A stretch of 64,000 nucleotides of DNA from Parasphingorhabdus flavimaris. Its GTDB lineage: Bacteria > Pseudomonadota > Alphaproteobacteria > Sphingomonadales > Sphingomonadaceae. The position numbers were made by a program, and so were the translations under genes. Positions within the stretch are counted from its first letter, which is position 1. Each line of letters begins with the position of its first letter. Below are positions 44,664 through 53,221 of the stretch, in pieces. Under the pieces are notes generated by a model, which saw nothing but the letters and a program-made list of their open reading frames with translations, searched no databases and was not told the DNA's origin. The stretch lies in contig NZ_JABWMH010000001.1 of assembly GCF_013371215.1 (NCBI RefSeq), forward strand, positions 558,001-622,000, in the 5' to 3' direction.

Positions 44664-45793
44664 ATTATGATCAATTCTGCTGACAGCGCGCCGGCTTGTT
44701 TCAAACCTTCCAATATTGCTGTTAAATCAGACGGTGGAACTCCCAGAGAATTAATAGTCTCCACAATTTCCGCGAGCGATGCACGTCGTCCTATTTCAAA
44801 AGCAAGGTTGGTAGGTTGGTCCACAGCGATATCACTATTCTGTTCAACGGCGGTCCGTCCGCGGCTCAATGGAGCCGGTTGCACTACCGTGGGATTCTCC
44901 TCAACACGGACGGTGAGTTTTCCATGGCTTACCGCTGCAGGCCCGATGCGAACCGCGCCGTTGATAACTACCGTCCCGGTACGCGCATTGACGATTATCC
45001 GCGCCGGTGCGTCGGCCGGCTTGACGATCAGGTTTTCTATCTTGCCCATCAGCATCACGCGCTCCTGCGCTCCAGGCGGCGCGGCTATCCGGACGGTTAC
45101 GGCATCTGCGGCAATCGCCTGCTGTGACTGCAAGGCTTCGTTAATGGCATCCGCGACCCGCAAGGAAGTGGTCAGGTCGGCATCGGTCAGGTTGAAGCTG
45201 AGAAATGGGTCGCTTTCAAAACCGGTTGCAACGGTTCTTTCTATTGAAGCGCCGCCGGGAATACGACCGACCGAAGGAACATTGACGGTGAGCTTCGAGC
45301 CATCTGCAGCAGATACACCCAAACCTCCAACCGCCAGATTGCCTTGAGCCATGGCATAAATCTGCTGGTCGGCACCATAAAGCGGCATCAATATCAACGT
45401 GCCACCCCGCAGCGATTTTGCTTTGCCGATGGCCGAGACGGTTATGTCCAGGCGCTGACCGGGCTTCGCAAAGGCCGGCATTTCTGCCGTAACCAATACG
45501 GCGGCGGCATTTTTCGATGCCGGATTTACGCCGGGAGGCAAGGTCAGTCCAAACCGGTTTGCGACACCTTTGAGGCCTACCGTTGCATATTCCAGACTAT
45601 CGTCGCCGGTTCCGGCAAGACCTACGACAACGCCATAGCCAACGAGCTGGTTGGAACGCAGGCCGGCAAAGGTGCCGATATCCTTGATACGTTCAGCCTG
45701 CACCGGCTGGGTGACAACCACAGCCGCCGAGACCAGTGCGAAAAAAGTCGCTAGCCATCTTATCGACCGGAAAATTCTTGATGATTGGGTCAT
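44660..45793 (-). CDS. flgI: Flagellar P-ring protein FlgI
   Basis: A 377-residue protein of normal length with a signal peptide (WLATFFALVSAAVVVTQPVQA). The family sequence RIKDIGTFAGLRSNQLVGYGVVVGLAGTGDD is complete, as is the C-terminal ADLTAILEGLKQAGALSAELIII. It builds the periplasmic ring with FlgA as chaperone. AGGGAATAATCAC precedes the ATG. Confidence 0.97.
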   Translation of the reverse strand: MTQSSRIFRSIRWLATFFALVSAAVVVTQPVQAERIKDIGTFAGLRSNQLVGYGVVVGLAGTGDDSLEYATVGLKGVANRFGLTLPPGVNPASKNAAAVLVTAEMPAFAKPGQRLDITVSAIGKAKSLRGGTLILMPLYGADQQIYAMAQGNLAVGGLGVSAADGSKLTVNVPSVGRIPGGASIERTVATGFESDPFLSFNLTDADLTTSLRVADAINEALQSQQAIAADAVTVRIAAPPGAQERVMLMGKIENLIVKPADAPARIIVNARTGTVVINGAVRIGPAAVSHGKLTVRVEENPTVVQPAPLSRGRTAVEQNSDIAVDQPTNLAFEIGRRASLAEIVETINSLGVPPSDLTAILEGLKQAGALSAELIII

Positions 45794-45810
45794 GTGATTA
45801 TTCCCTGGGG

Positions 45811-46491
45811 CTAAAATGGCGAGATGAAGGAAAAGAATTTCTGCAACCAGCCCTGTTTGCTCGCCGATGCGATCTCACCGGTTCCGCCATAAATGATTCG
45901 TGCGTCGGCCACTTTGGTCGACGGGATCGTATTGTCGGCGGAAACATCGATGGCGCGGATCAAGCCGCTAAACTGGGTATGTTCATCGCCTCGGTTCAAC
46001 GATGTCAGTTTCTGACCCCGTACCAGCATCGTCCCGTTGGGATAGCTTTCGGCCACGGTTACGCTAATTTGTCCTTGCAGACTGTTGGATTGGCCAGCGC
46101 TGCCGCTACCTGAAAAATTCTGCGATCCGCTTGTCGCTACGTCGCTTGGTGAAAATAGCGAGAAAAGACCGGTTGTCGGCGGTGACAGAGAAAATCCGCC
46201 GTCGCGGTCCTTGGATGCGCTGTTGGATTTTGACGCGCTGGTCCTTTCGACGAGCAATATGCTGATGATATCACCCTTCCTGCTTGCCCTTGATCCGTTT
46301 GTCAGGGCGGAATAGCCAGAGGTCACCTGAAATATCGCCCCGTTGGCGGCGGCTGGTTCAGGCGGAGGTGCGGCGGTAACCGGCGCAAACTCCTGTGCCG
46401 AGATGCTGGAATTGGACCCCATGCAACTGACGAGCAGAAATGGTGCCATGCCGATCAGCAGGCTTCGGTTCGAAAACGCTCTATATGTCAT
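45811..46491 (-). CDS. flgH: Flagellar L-ring lipoprotein FlgH
   Basis: A 226-residue protein with a lipoprotein signal (LLIGMAPFLLVSC). The mature part has the family blocks SRASRKGDIISILLVERTSASKSN and GQISVTVAESYPNGTMLVRGQK, then IRAIDVSADNTIPSTKVADARI. It forms the outer-membrane ring. It lies 17 bp upstream of flgI. Confidence 0.96.
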   Translation of the reverse strand: MTYRAFSNRSLLIGMAPFLLVSCMGSNSSISAQEFAPVTAAPPPEPAAANGAIFQVTSGYSALTNGSRASRKGDIISILLVERTSASKSNSASKDRDGGFSLSPPTTGLFSLFSPSDVATSGSQNFSGSGSAGQSNSLQGQISVTVAESYPNGTMLVRGQKLTSLNRGDEHTQFSGLIRAIDVSADNTIPSTKVADARIIYGGTGEIASASKQGWLQKFFSFISPF

Positions 46492-46520
46492 GATGGATGG
46501 GTTTCTTTCTTGCGTTGAAA

Positions 46521-47309
46521 TTAGAGTTGCTGGTTCACGAATTGCAGCATGTCGTCTGTCGCCGAGATCATTTTGGAATTGACCTCATAAGCGCGCTGCG
46601 TCTCGATCATGTTCACCAGTTCTTCGACAATATTGACGTTGGACCCTTCCAGAGCGCCTTGGCGGATATTGCCCAGGCCTTCCTGCCCGCCTTGCCCAAC
46701 TTGTGGAGCGCCGCTTGCAGCCGTTTCGGTCAGGATGTTGTTACCAACCGACAGGAGACCCGCCGGATTGGTGAAATTGGCAAGCTCGATTTGTCCAAGT
46801 TCGCTGGCTTCACTTTGCCCCGGTATGGTTGCGGAAACGGTTCCGTTGGTACCGATAGTTATGGCCGTGGCGCCTTGCGGGACCTGGATGGCGGGAACCA
46901 GCGGCAAGCCGTCGCTGGTGACCATATTGCCTTCGGCGGTCAGGCTGAAGTTGCCCGCTCTGGTGTAGCCGGTTGTACCATCGGGTCTTTCAACCTGGAA
47001 ATATCCCGGGCCTTCGATCGCCAGATCCATGGCATTCTCGGTATTCTGCAACGTACCCTGGGTGTCGATTTTGCCGATGCCTGACAGGCGGACGCCGGTC
47101 CCCAACTGGATGCCGCTGGCATAGCGGTTCTGTGCGTCTGAAGGCGCGCCGGGTGTTACGACATTCTGATATGCGAGCGTTGCAAAATCTGCCCGATCGC
47201 GTTTGAATCCGGTCGTGTTCACGTTCGCCAGGTTGTTGGCGATCACACGCATCTTGGTGTTCTGCGCATCCAGTCCGGTGCGCGCAACTTGTAGGGCTGC
47301 ATTAGTCAT
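46521..47309 (-). CDS. flgG: Flagellar distal rod protein FlgG
   Basis: A 262-residue protein, standard length: [34 protein letters not shown] at the N-terminus, [22 protein letters not shown] in the centre and [37 protein letters not shown] at the C-terminus. AGGAGAAGATTAG precedes the ATG. Confidence 0.97.
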   Translation of the reverse strand: [262 protein letters not shown]

Positions 47310-47333
47310 CTAATCTTCTCCTGCATGCGGTTA

Positions 47334-48077
47334 TCATTGCGGCAATGACATTATTCCTGCGCCGCCATCATCAAGCTCTTCAGCCGTTTTGAGCAACCGG
47401 GCCTGGGTTTCCCAGGCGCGGCTTGTCTCGATCATGTCGACCAGGGCGCTGGTCATGTTTACGTTCGAACTTTCCAGAGCTCCCGAAATCACTCGTGCAT
47501 TCTCGTCAACCGGCAAGGTTCCATCATCCGCGACGTGGAATAGAGTATCTGCGCCCTTGGATATTTGACTGCCCGTGACGCTGACCAGTTTCAGCTTGCC
47601 CAGTTGTTGTGGCTGGGTCGGATCTCCACCGACCGGAACATAGGAAATTGTCCCATCGGAGCCGATGTCGACACGCTCGGAAGGGGGGAGGGTGACCGGC
47701 CCGCTTTCGCCCAAGACGGGGAAGCCATCGCCGGTAAGCATCGCGCCCGAGGGACTGATCTGCAAATCTCCCCGCTTCGTATATGCCTCTTTACCGTCGA
47801 CGGCTTGGACCGCGAGCATTGCGTCGCCTTCGAGGGCGATGTCGAGGGGACGATCGGTCTTGGTGATCACCCCCCCGTTCATATTTGCCTGCATATCCCG
47901 GTCGACAGACATCGCCCGGCTATTGTGGCCCGGACCGTTCAAATATTGCGCCTTTGCCGAGACCATATCGGCTTTGAAACCGACCGTCTCGGAGTTGGCC
48001 ATATTATTCGCGATGGCGGTTTGACGGTTCATAAGCGATTTCATCGCGTTGACCGTTGTATATGCAAGCTTATCCAT
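47334..48077 (-). CDS. flgF: Flagellar proximal rod protein FlgF
   Basis: A 247-residue protein of the rod family (AMKSLMNRQTAIANNMANSETVGFKADM, YTKRGDLQISPSGAMLTGDGFPV, NVNMTSALVDMIETSRAWETQARLLK). Distinguished from FlgG by its shorter length and position between flgE and flgG. GAAGGAATG precedes the ATG. Confidence 0.93.
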   Translation of the reverse strand: MDKLAYTTVNAMKSLMNRQTAIANNMANSETVGFKADMVSAKAQYLNGPGHNSRAMSVDRDMQANMNGGVITKTDRPLDIALEGDAMLAVQAVDGKEAYTKRGDLQISPSGAMLTGDGFPVLGESGPVTLPPSERVDIGSDGTISYVPVGGDPTQPQQLGKLKLVSVTGSQISKGADTLFHVADDGTLPVDENARVISGALESSNVNMTSALVDMIETSRAWETQARLLKTAEELDDGGAGIMSLPQ

Positions 48078-48103
48078 GGTTCATTCCTTCAGTTGATCAG
48101 AAA

Positions 48104-48934
48104 TTAGATCTGAAGATTTATGATCGTCTGGGTAAGGGTGTTGGATGTTTCGATAGCCTGGGCATTGGCCTGGAAATTGCGCTGGGCAGAAATCAGCGAA
48201 ACCAGTTCTTCGGTGATATCAACGTTTGCAAGTTCCAGAGATCCCGAGCGAACCTGCCCGAGTGGACCGTTGGCTGCCTGGTTGATCTGTGCCGGACCGG
48301 AATCGCCGGTCGACTGCCAATGGGCGTCGCCCACCGGACGAAGACCTTCCATCGCTGAGAAGCTTGCCATGGCAAGGGCGCCAACATTCATCTGGTTGCC
48401 ATTGGAAAATGTCGCTGAAACAACGCCTTCGTTATTGATCGATATGTTAGCCAGAAGTGCTGCCGGATCGGCGGGGTCGGAAGCCGGCAGGACAAAGTCG
48501 AACATGTCGGCGGCGTTTGTGCTAGTGGCAACACCATTGGCATCGACGGGCAGCAATTGCACTTTCGAGCCAATAGTATCAACGACCTCGCGATTGTTGT
48601 TCACCGAAAACGCGCCGTTACGGGTAAAGGTCGTATCCTGACGTGGGGGCTGGCCTTTCACGGCGAAAAAACCGTCGCCGGCGATTGCCAAATCCAGTGT
48701 TTTGTCGGTTGACTGCAAAGTGCCCTGCGTAAATTGCTGTGTTATTCCATTCAGTCGCGTGCCTTGGCCCGCAACGGACTTTGTCTGTTGGGTCGGCGCG
48801 GCTGCAAAAAGGTCGCCAAATTGTGCCCGGCTTTTCTTGAAACCGGTAGAATTTGTGTTGGCAACGTTATTGGAAATAACATTCAGATCAGTCTGGGCGG
48901 CTTTCAGGCCACTAAGCGAGGTAAAGAATGACAT
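48104..48934 (-). CDS. flgE: Flagellar hook protein FlgE, short form
   Basis: A 276-residue protein with FlgE ends (SGLKAAQTDLNVISNNVANTNSTGFKKSRAQFGDLF; DITEELVSLISAQRNFQANAQAIETSNTLTQTIINLQI). Many hook proteins have 400 or more residues, so the surface-exposed middle domain is largely missing here. Its place between flgD and flgF supports the hook call rather than a rod protein. AGGAGA precedes the ATG. Confidence 0.88.
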   Translation of the reverse strand: MSFFTSLSGLKAAQTDLNVISNNVANTNSTGFKKSRAQFGDLFAAAPTQQTKSVAGQGTRLNGITQQFTQGTLQSTDKTLDLAIAGDGFFAVKGQPPRQDTTFTRNGAFSVNNNREVVDTIGSKVQLLPVDANGVATSTNAADMFDFVLPASDPADPAALLANISINNEGVVSATFSNGNQMNVGALAMASFSAMEGLRPVGDAHWQSTGDSGPAQINQAANGPLGQVRSGSLELANVDITEELVSLISAQRNFQANAQAIETSNTLTQTIINLQI

Positions 48935-48976
48935 ATTATCTTCTCCTGTGTTGAAATAAATTACGGATGGTTGGAA

Positions 48977-49645
48977 TTATCCGATTTTGAGGGCTTCGGC
49001 GGGGAACACATTGCCGATAGGGGTGACGAGAATCGGAGGACCGTTGCCGTCGGTTGTTTTCACCGAGGCTACCGGCACCCACGTCGCCAGATTGGTCACC
49101 GACCCACCATTGACACGAACGCGCAAGCGTCCCTGATCAAGTGGGTTTCCGGCTTCATCCTTGCTGTCGAAATTGAACTCGACCGGGCCGGCTTCCTGCT
49201 GACCAAGTTCAACAAACATCACGATTTCGCCGGCTTCGTTGAGCAGATCGATAGAGAGATTATCGGTTGCCTGATCCAGTTCGAATTCGCCCGCATACTC
49301 ACCATTTTTGCCTGCGACTGAAATATTGCCGGGCACCAGAACCGAATGCCCGATCCATTCTTTGGCTTCGGTGAGGCGATTGTTTCCCAATATGGAGGCA
49401 ATATCCGATAGTGACTGTTTCATCTCCGAAATGCCGGCCACGCTGGAGAACTGAGCCAGCTGGGCCACCATCGCTTGGTTATCGAGCGGATCGAACGGGT
49501 CCTGGAATTTCAACTGGGTTGTCATGAGGCGCAGAAAGGAATCCTGGTCGAGGCTATTGTCACCTGTTGCGTTTTCCGGCTGTGCTTGAGACAGACCGGC
49601 AATATTTGATGCCGATGTCTGGAAAATCTCTGGCGCAATGTTCAT
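48977..49645 (-). CDS. flgD: Hook-capping protein FlgD
   Basis: A 222-residue protein: the N-terminal LDQDSFLRLMTTQLKFQDPFDPLDNQAMVAQLAQFSSVAGI is the FlgD signature, and the rest has FLG/tudor-like strands (GNPLDQGRLRVRVNGG). It caps the growing hook. The ATG overlaps the flgC stop (TAATG). Confidence 0.95.
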   Translation of the reverse strand: MNIAPEIFQTSASNIAGLSQAQPENATGDNSLDQDSFLRLMTTQLKFQDPFDPLDNQAMVAQLAQFSSVAGISEMKQSLSDIASILGNNRLTEAKEWIGHSVLVPGNISVAGKNGEYAGEFELDQATDNLSIDLLNEAGEIVMFVELGQQEAGPVEFNFDSKDEAGNPLDQGRLRVRVNGGSVTNLATWVPVASVKTTDGNGPPILVTPIGNVFPAEALKIG

Positions 49646-50040
49646 TATTGGTTCCTCACTGTTTCAAGAATTAAAGATTTTGCGGTTTGCAGGACCTGCA
49701 CGTTATTCTGGTAGTTTCTGGCGGTTTCGAGCATGTCGATGAGTTCGGCTGTCTCGTCGACCGCGGCCTCCCAGACATAACCTTCTTCATCCGCGATAGG
49801 ATTGGTCGGATCGTGCCGCCTCTGCGGCGCGGCATCGGTTTTGACGATGCGCTCGACGTCGACCGTTGCGAGATTGTCTTCGACCACCGAGCGGAAAACC
49901 GGACGCATGGCGCGAAAGGCCTCGTCTTCGCTGGCGTAGTCAGTCCGGGCGTTGGCGAGATTGGATGCGGTGGTGTTCAGCCGGACCATCTGAGCAGACA
50001 TTGCTCGGCCGGCTACATCAAAAACGTTCATGCTACCCAT
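49645..50040 (-). CDS. flgC: Flagellar proximal rod protein FlgC
   Basis: About 131 residues: MNVFDVAGRAMSAQMVRLNTTASNLANARTDYAS at the N-terminus and ETAELIDMLETARNYQNNVQVLQTAKSLILETV at the C-terminus, with the central DEEGYV typical of FlgC. ATG at 50040 has AAGGAG seven bases upstream, a better spacing than ATG 50046. It overlaps the end of flgB in coding terms. Confidence 0.95.
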   Translation of the reverse strand: MGSMNVFDVAGRAMSAQMVRLNTTASNLANARTDYASEDEAFRAMRPVFRSVVEDNLATVDVERIVKTDAAPQRRHDPTNPIADEEGYVWEAAVDETAELIDMLETARNYQNNVQVLQTAKSLILETVRNQ

Positions 50041-50042
50041 GT

Positions 50043-50396
50043 TCATTCTCCTTTCAAGGCGCGCCGAATTGAAGACACTTGCCCCTGCAGGAAGGACAGG
50101 GTCGTGCGATACTGAATGGCATTTTCAGCAAAGAGCGTTTGTTCTACGGATAGTTCCACCGTGTTTCCGTCCGCCGATGGTTGCAGCGGAACCCGATAAC
50201 CGGAGTGATCATTCATCGCCTGATTGAGCGAGCCGCCATTTTGCGCCTGTTTCATAGCCAGGTCAAAATCGAGGTCTTTCGCTTTATATCCAGGCGTCGA
50301 GGCATTTGCGATATTTGACGCCAGCATATTGAGGCGCTGAGAGCGGAGCTGAAGCGCGTCGCCATTCAATGCAAATATCTGATCCAAACTAGGCAT
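50043..50396 (-). CDS. flgB: Flagellar proximal rod protein FlgB
   Basis: A 117-residue protein, FlgB length: LRSQRLNMLASNIANASTPGYKAKDLDFDLAMKQ and the C-terminal TLFAENAIQYRTTLSFLQGQVSSIRRALKGE. First gene of the operon flgBCDEFGHIJKL-motAB. A sigma54 promoter lies 86 bp upstream (50482-50499). Confidence 0.95.
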   Translation of the reverse strand: MPSLDQIFALNGDALQLRSQRLNMLASNIANASTPGYKAKDLDFDLAMKQAQNGGSLNQAMNDHSGYRVPLQPSADGNTVELSVEQTLFAENAIQYRTTLSFLQGQVSSIRRALKGE

Positions 50397-50481
50397 CTTG
50401 TCTAATCCCGTATTAAGAATCCGGTCCGACGACCGTTCTTGTTCATGAGATACACCGCTATTGGCGTACTCGAGGACTACG

Positions 50482-50499
50482 ATGCAAAGGGTGTGCCAA
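50482..50499 (-). promoter_or_regulatory. Sigma54 promoter of the flgB operon
   Basis: On the minus strand TTGGCACACCCTTTGCAT has GG and GC exactly ten bases apart, the -24/-12 arrangement of RpoN promoters, and closely fits TTGGCACN5TTGCA. It lies 86 bp before flgB. It implies dependence on an enhancer-binding protein such as the one encoded at 58126. Confidence 0.85.
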
Positions 50500-50572
50500 C
50501 TTGTAAGAATGGCTTGGACTGTCCCGGTTTTTCAGGAGTTGCCCCAAATATTTGCATGCGGTTTGTTTTGGG

Positions 50573-50624
50573 TTTTGCCAGACCGGCAAAATCCTGCCGC
50601 TGACCGGCAAGTTTTTGCCGGTCA
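50573..50624. promoter_or_regulatory. Inverted-repeat cluster, likely enhancer for the flgB promoter
   Basis: Three overlapping or adjacent repeats of GGCAA/TTGCC: TTTTGCC...GGCAAAA (50573-50591), CCGGCAAAATCCTGCCG (50583-50599) and TGACCGGCAA...TTGCCGGTCA with a GTTT spacer (50601-50624). They lie 75-140 bp upstream of the sigma54 promoter, the usual place for activator binding. They resemble, from memory, the ftr sites bound by FlbD in Caulobacter. The last one ends 17 bp before the rightward ExbB-like gene and may affect it too. Confidence 0.65.
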
Positions 50625-50641
50625 ATTCAGGATTGGGAATT

Positions 50642-51337
50642 ATGGACATTCTGTTGACGAACATCTGGCGGTTTTTCGATCCGATATTATTTGGTGTCGT
50701 CCTTGGCTGCGTTTTGGCGATGGCCTGGGTTCAGAGTGGTCGTCACTCCATAGTCAGAGCCTTCGCGGCGCTCGCAAATTGCGGCAGAAATCCCTTTGAA
50801 GAAAGCGGTGAAAACGCCACTTACATGTGCCGGAGAATAGATTTCACATTACGGGAGCAGGGTCTTGTTGGTCTGGAGAACGTCCGGAGCCAGGATCCGT
50901 TTGTCCTCCGTATCCTCGGTTATCTGGTCAATGCGAAGGATTCGAAAGATTTCGAGGAATGGGTCCGTCTCGAAGAACATTCTGTAGCAACCAAAGAGAA
51001 TATGTCTGCCCGCTTTTGGTTCTCGGCGGCTGAAATTGCGCCCGCGATCGGCCTCATTGGAACGATAACGGGTCTTATCCAGCTGTTCGCCACCGGTATA
51101 GATCCTTTGAAAATGGGGCCGGCGATGAGCTTCACATTGCTTACCAGCCTATATGGTCTCTTCATTTCCCATATCGTGGCATTCCCCATTCATGTCCGTC
51201 TGAATACGCGGGCTGAAATACTGAGCGCCTATCGAGCAAAGGTTGTTGAGCATGCGATCGAAATTGCAAATCATGAACTCTCTGCAGTTGCGCCTGTCCA
51301 TTTTGTTCCGGCAAACCCGGCAAAGAAGGTTGCCTGA
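50642..51337 (+). CDS. MotA/TolQ/ExbB-type proton-channel protein
   Basis: A 231-residue protein. An N-terminal membrane helix (PILFGVVLGCVLAMAWV), a cytoplasmic helical region, and two C-terminal helices with AAEIAPAIGLIGTITGLIQLFATGI and MSFTLLTSLYGLFISHIVAFPI, the pattern shared by MotA, TolQ and ExbB. It is not MotA itself, which is at 41173. Probably a proton-driven membrane engine with the next gene's product. GGGAATT precedes the ATG. It is transcribed away from flgB and leads into flgA. Confidence 0.85.
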   Translation: MDILLTNIWRFFDPILFGVVLGCVLAMAWVQSGRHSIVRAFAALANCGRNPFEESGENATYMCRRIDFTLREQGLVGLENVRSQDPFVLRILGYLVNAKDSKDFEEWVRLEEHSVATKENMSARFWFSAAEIAPAIGLIGTITGLIQLFATGIDPLKMGPAMSFTLLTSLYGLFISHIVAFPIHVRLNTRAEILSAYRAKVVEHAIEIANHELSAVAPVHFVPANPAKKVA

Positions 51338-51340
51338 CTT

Positions 51341-51817
51341 ATGAATGCCGGTCGCACCACTTTGTCCTTTCTTGATCTGGCGCTTATGCTGCTCAGTGCC
51401 TTTGCCTATACGCATTTTGTAAATATCGCCGATTCCGAGACACAGAAAGAACTGTCCGAAGCAAGCGGACCGGGTGCCGCAATGCTCGGTTCCTACGATT
51501 ACGCGGCCCAGGATTTTTTTGGTGATAGCAATGCTATGCTTACGGATTTTGCCAAAACAGAAATCCGGCAAATGCTGGTCGATCAGCCGCAGCAATTGCT
51601 GATCATTGAAGTCGCAGCCGCATCCGAATTACAAGATGGTGCGCGGTTGCGCCAATGGGAGACCGTTTCTGCACGATCAGCGGCTATCGCAGATGCGTTT
51701 GAAAAGGCGGGACAGGACGGAACGCAGATAGTTTTGAAGGTTCCCGACAAACTGGTTTCCAAGCCAGCCGATAAACAAGGCGTGAATTTGACTTTTCTCT
51801 CACTCGAAACCGAATGA
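51341..51817 (+). CDS. MotB/ExbD-like partner protein, unknown role
   Basis: A 158-residue protein starting 3 bp after the previous stop. A short cytoplasmic N-terminus is followed by one membrane helix with an Asp near its start (TLSFLDLALMLLSAFAYTHF), like the proton-binding Asp of MotB and ExbD. The periplasmic part has a degenerate OmpA-like look (QQLLIIEVAAASE, ARLRQWETVSARSAAIADAFEKAG) but lacks a clear peptidoglycan-binding core. With the previous gene it makes a second stator-like pair in a flagellar locus. The role is not known. Confidence 0.7.
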   Translation: MNAGRTTLSFLDLALMLLSAFAYTHFVNIADSETQKELSEASGPGAAMLGSYDYAAQDFFGDSNAMLTDFAKTEIRQMLVDQPQQLLIIEVAAASELQDGARLRQWETVSARSAAIADAFEKAGQDGTQIVLKVPDKLVSKPADKQGVNLTFLSLETE

Positions 51818-51896
51818 TTGCGGAGGTTGGGAATAAAGCTTGAAACTGGTATGATCTATGCATGGTTGGTTCGATTACAGAACAGGAACCCGTGAG

Positions 51897-52394
51897 ATGC
51901 CCCATTATCATTTTCTACTGCCGATAGTATCCGTATTTTCGATGGGTGCTGCGGCACCGTTTGAAGACACTAGTCTATTGGACCGACAGGTTGCAGCCTA
52001 TCTGGGAGCGGGTGTGGGCGATGCCGGTGGTGCCCATGCACCCATAGATCCGAGACTTAAACTCAAGCGTTGTCCAAATGCAGCAGAGATATCCGAGACA
52101 AACCGGAACGCGCTGCAGGTTAGCTGCCGCACTCTTGGATGGCGGATATTTGTTCCCATCCGGCTTGGCAATAATCGGAATAGTCAGGATAGCGGAAGTT
52201 CCGCAGAACCGTTGGTTCAACGCAACCAGCCGGTTACTCTTGTCATCCGGCGTTCCAATTTTAGCATCAGCTATGGCGTTATCGCGCAAGAAAGCGGTGC
52301 AATGGGAGACTATATTCCGGTCCGGTCCGACCGCAAATCCAAGGAATTAATGGCCAGGGTATCTGGTGCAGGCGAAGTGGAAATGACACCTTAA
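51897..52394 (+). CDS. flgA: P-ring assembly chaperone FlgA
   Basis: A 165-residue protein with a signal peptide (LLPIVSVFSMGAAA). The SAF-like C-terminal domain (PLVQRNQPVTLVIRRSNFSISYGVIAQESGAMGDYIPVRSDRKSKELMARVSGAGEVEM) is the FlgA signature. It folds FlgI in the periplasm. ATG 51897 with AGGA nine bases upstream is preferred to 51858. It is short for the family, whose members often have a longer N-terminal region. Confidence 0.85.
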   Translation: MPHYHFLLPIVSVFSMGAAAPFEDTSLLDRQVAAYLGAGVGDAGGAHAPIDPRLKLKRCPNAAEISETNRNALQVSCRTLGWRIFVPIRLGNNRNSQDSGSSAEPLVQRNQPVTLVIRRSNFSISYGVIAQESGAMGDYIPVRSDRKSKELMARVSGAGEVEMTP

Positions 52395-52415
52395 AAAAAA
52401 TAATTGCTGAAGAAC

Positions 52416-52441
52416 TTAATTTTCCCCCAACAGGCCGTAAA
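52416..52441 (+). promoter_or_regulatory. Possible sigma28 promoter of flgM
   Basis: TTAA (52416-52419), 14 bases, GCCGTAAA (52434-52441), 87 bp before the flgM ATG. It resembles the flagellin promoter at 57901-57927 but with one base less between the boxes. FliA-dependent flgM transcription is common in flagellated bacteria. Confidence 0.45.
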
Positions 52442-52527
52442 TCAATATGAAAGAAGTTATGAAGTGCTTCCGGACATGAGACGGAAACTTCGAATTTGCC
52501 AATGTGGCGCTGTAAGGATGTAGTGAT

Positions 52528-52815
52528 ATGAAACCTGTTGATAGCTATTCAGCGATTAATACGCGGTTGGATCGTCCGACTCCAAACGAAGCTGCCGTAA
52601 AGTCTCTGGCGGACTCGGAGCCCCCGAAAGCTACGATCCCGAGTGCGATCTCGACGACGGCTTCAAAGCTGGCTGCGGAAAAGCCGCCATTTGATGCACA
52701 GAAGGTTTCGGATATCAAACAGCAAATCTCTGCAGGCAGCTATCAGGTCGACACTGACAACCTGGCAGCGAAGATGATTGATGCGGGCGTGCTTGGCGTG
52801 GAATCAAAAAAATGA
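52528..52815 (+). CDS. flgM: Anti-sigma28 factor FlgM
   Basis: A 95-residue protein with the FlgM C-terminal helices (DAQKVSDIKQQISAGSYQVDTDNLAAKMIDAGVLG) and a disordered, Ala/Pro/Ser-rich N-terminus. It holds FliA inactive until it is exported through the finished hook. The stop overlaps the next gene (ATGA). Confidence 0.92.
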   Translation: MKPVDSYSAINTRLDRPTPNEAAVKSLADSEPPKATIPSAISTTASKLAAEKPPFDAQKVSDIKQQISAGSYQVDTDNLAAKMIDAGVLGVESKK

Positions 52816-53123
52816 ATCAGAAAGTAGAAGCGTTTCGAAATTCGCAAAATAGTTTGGTGTCCGCATTGGATGGACATGACAGCGAAGCGATCTTTAAAGC
52901 CAGTAAAGAACTCGGCATGGCTGTGTCGGCGCTGGGCACATTGGCACCGAGCGACGTGGATCGATATTTGCGTCCGCTGATGGCTGATGTGGACGAATTG
53001 ATGCAAGCATCAATTTACCGCCTTCGCTTCTTGCGTGACCATAGTTCGTCCCGGCTGCAGGCATTGTCCGGATGGCAAGCCAATCAGGCTGCGACCTATT
53101 CCAATGCCGCACGGGGTCGCTAA
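52812..53123 (+). CDS. Probable FlgN-like export chaperone
   Basis: A 103-residue, all-helical protein (VEAFRNSQNSLVSALDGHDSEAIFKASKELGMAVSALG; DVDRYLRPLMADVDELMQASIYRLRFLRDHSSSRLQAL) overlapping flgM by 4 bp. Size, helicity and position match FlgN, the FlgK/FlgL export chaperone that follows flgM in many genomes, but sequence likeness is weak. Confidence 0.6.
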   Translation: MNQKVEAFRNSQNSLVSALDGHDSEAIFKASKELGMAVSALGTLAPSDVDRYLRPLMADVDELMQASIYRLRFLRDHSSSRLQALSGWQANQAATYSNAARGR

Positions 53124-53221
53124 TGGCGCCCGAACCGGATAATATTCCAGTGAATACTCAGAGAATCTGACTATTGGCATGATCATTGCTTCTCTCCTTG
53201 GAAGGAGAATTCGAGCAAGAC

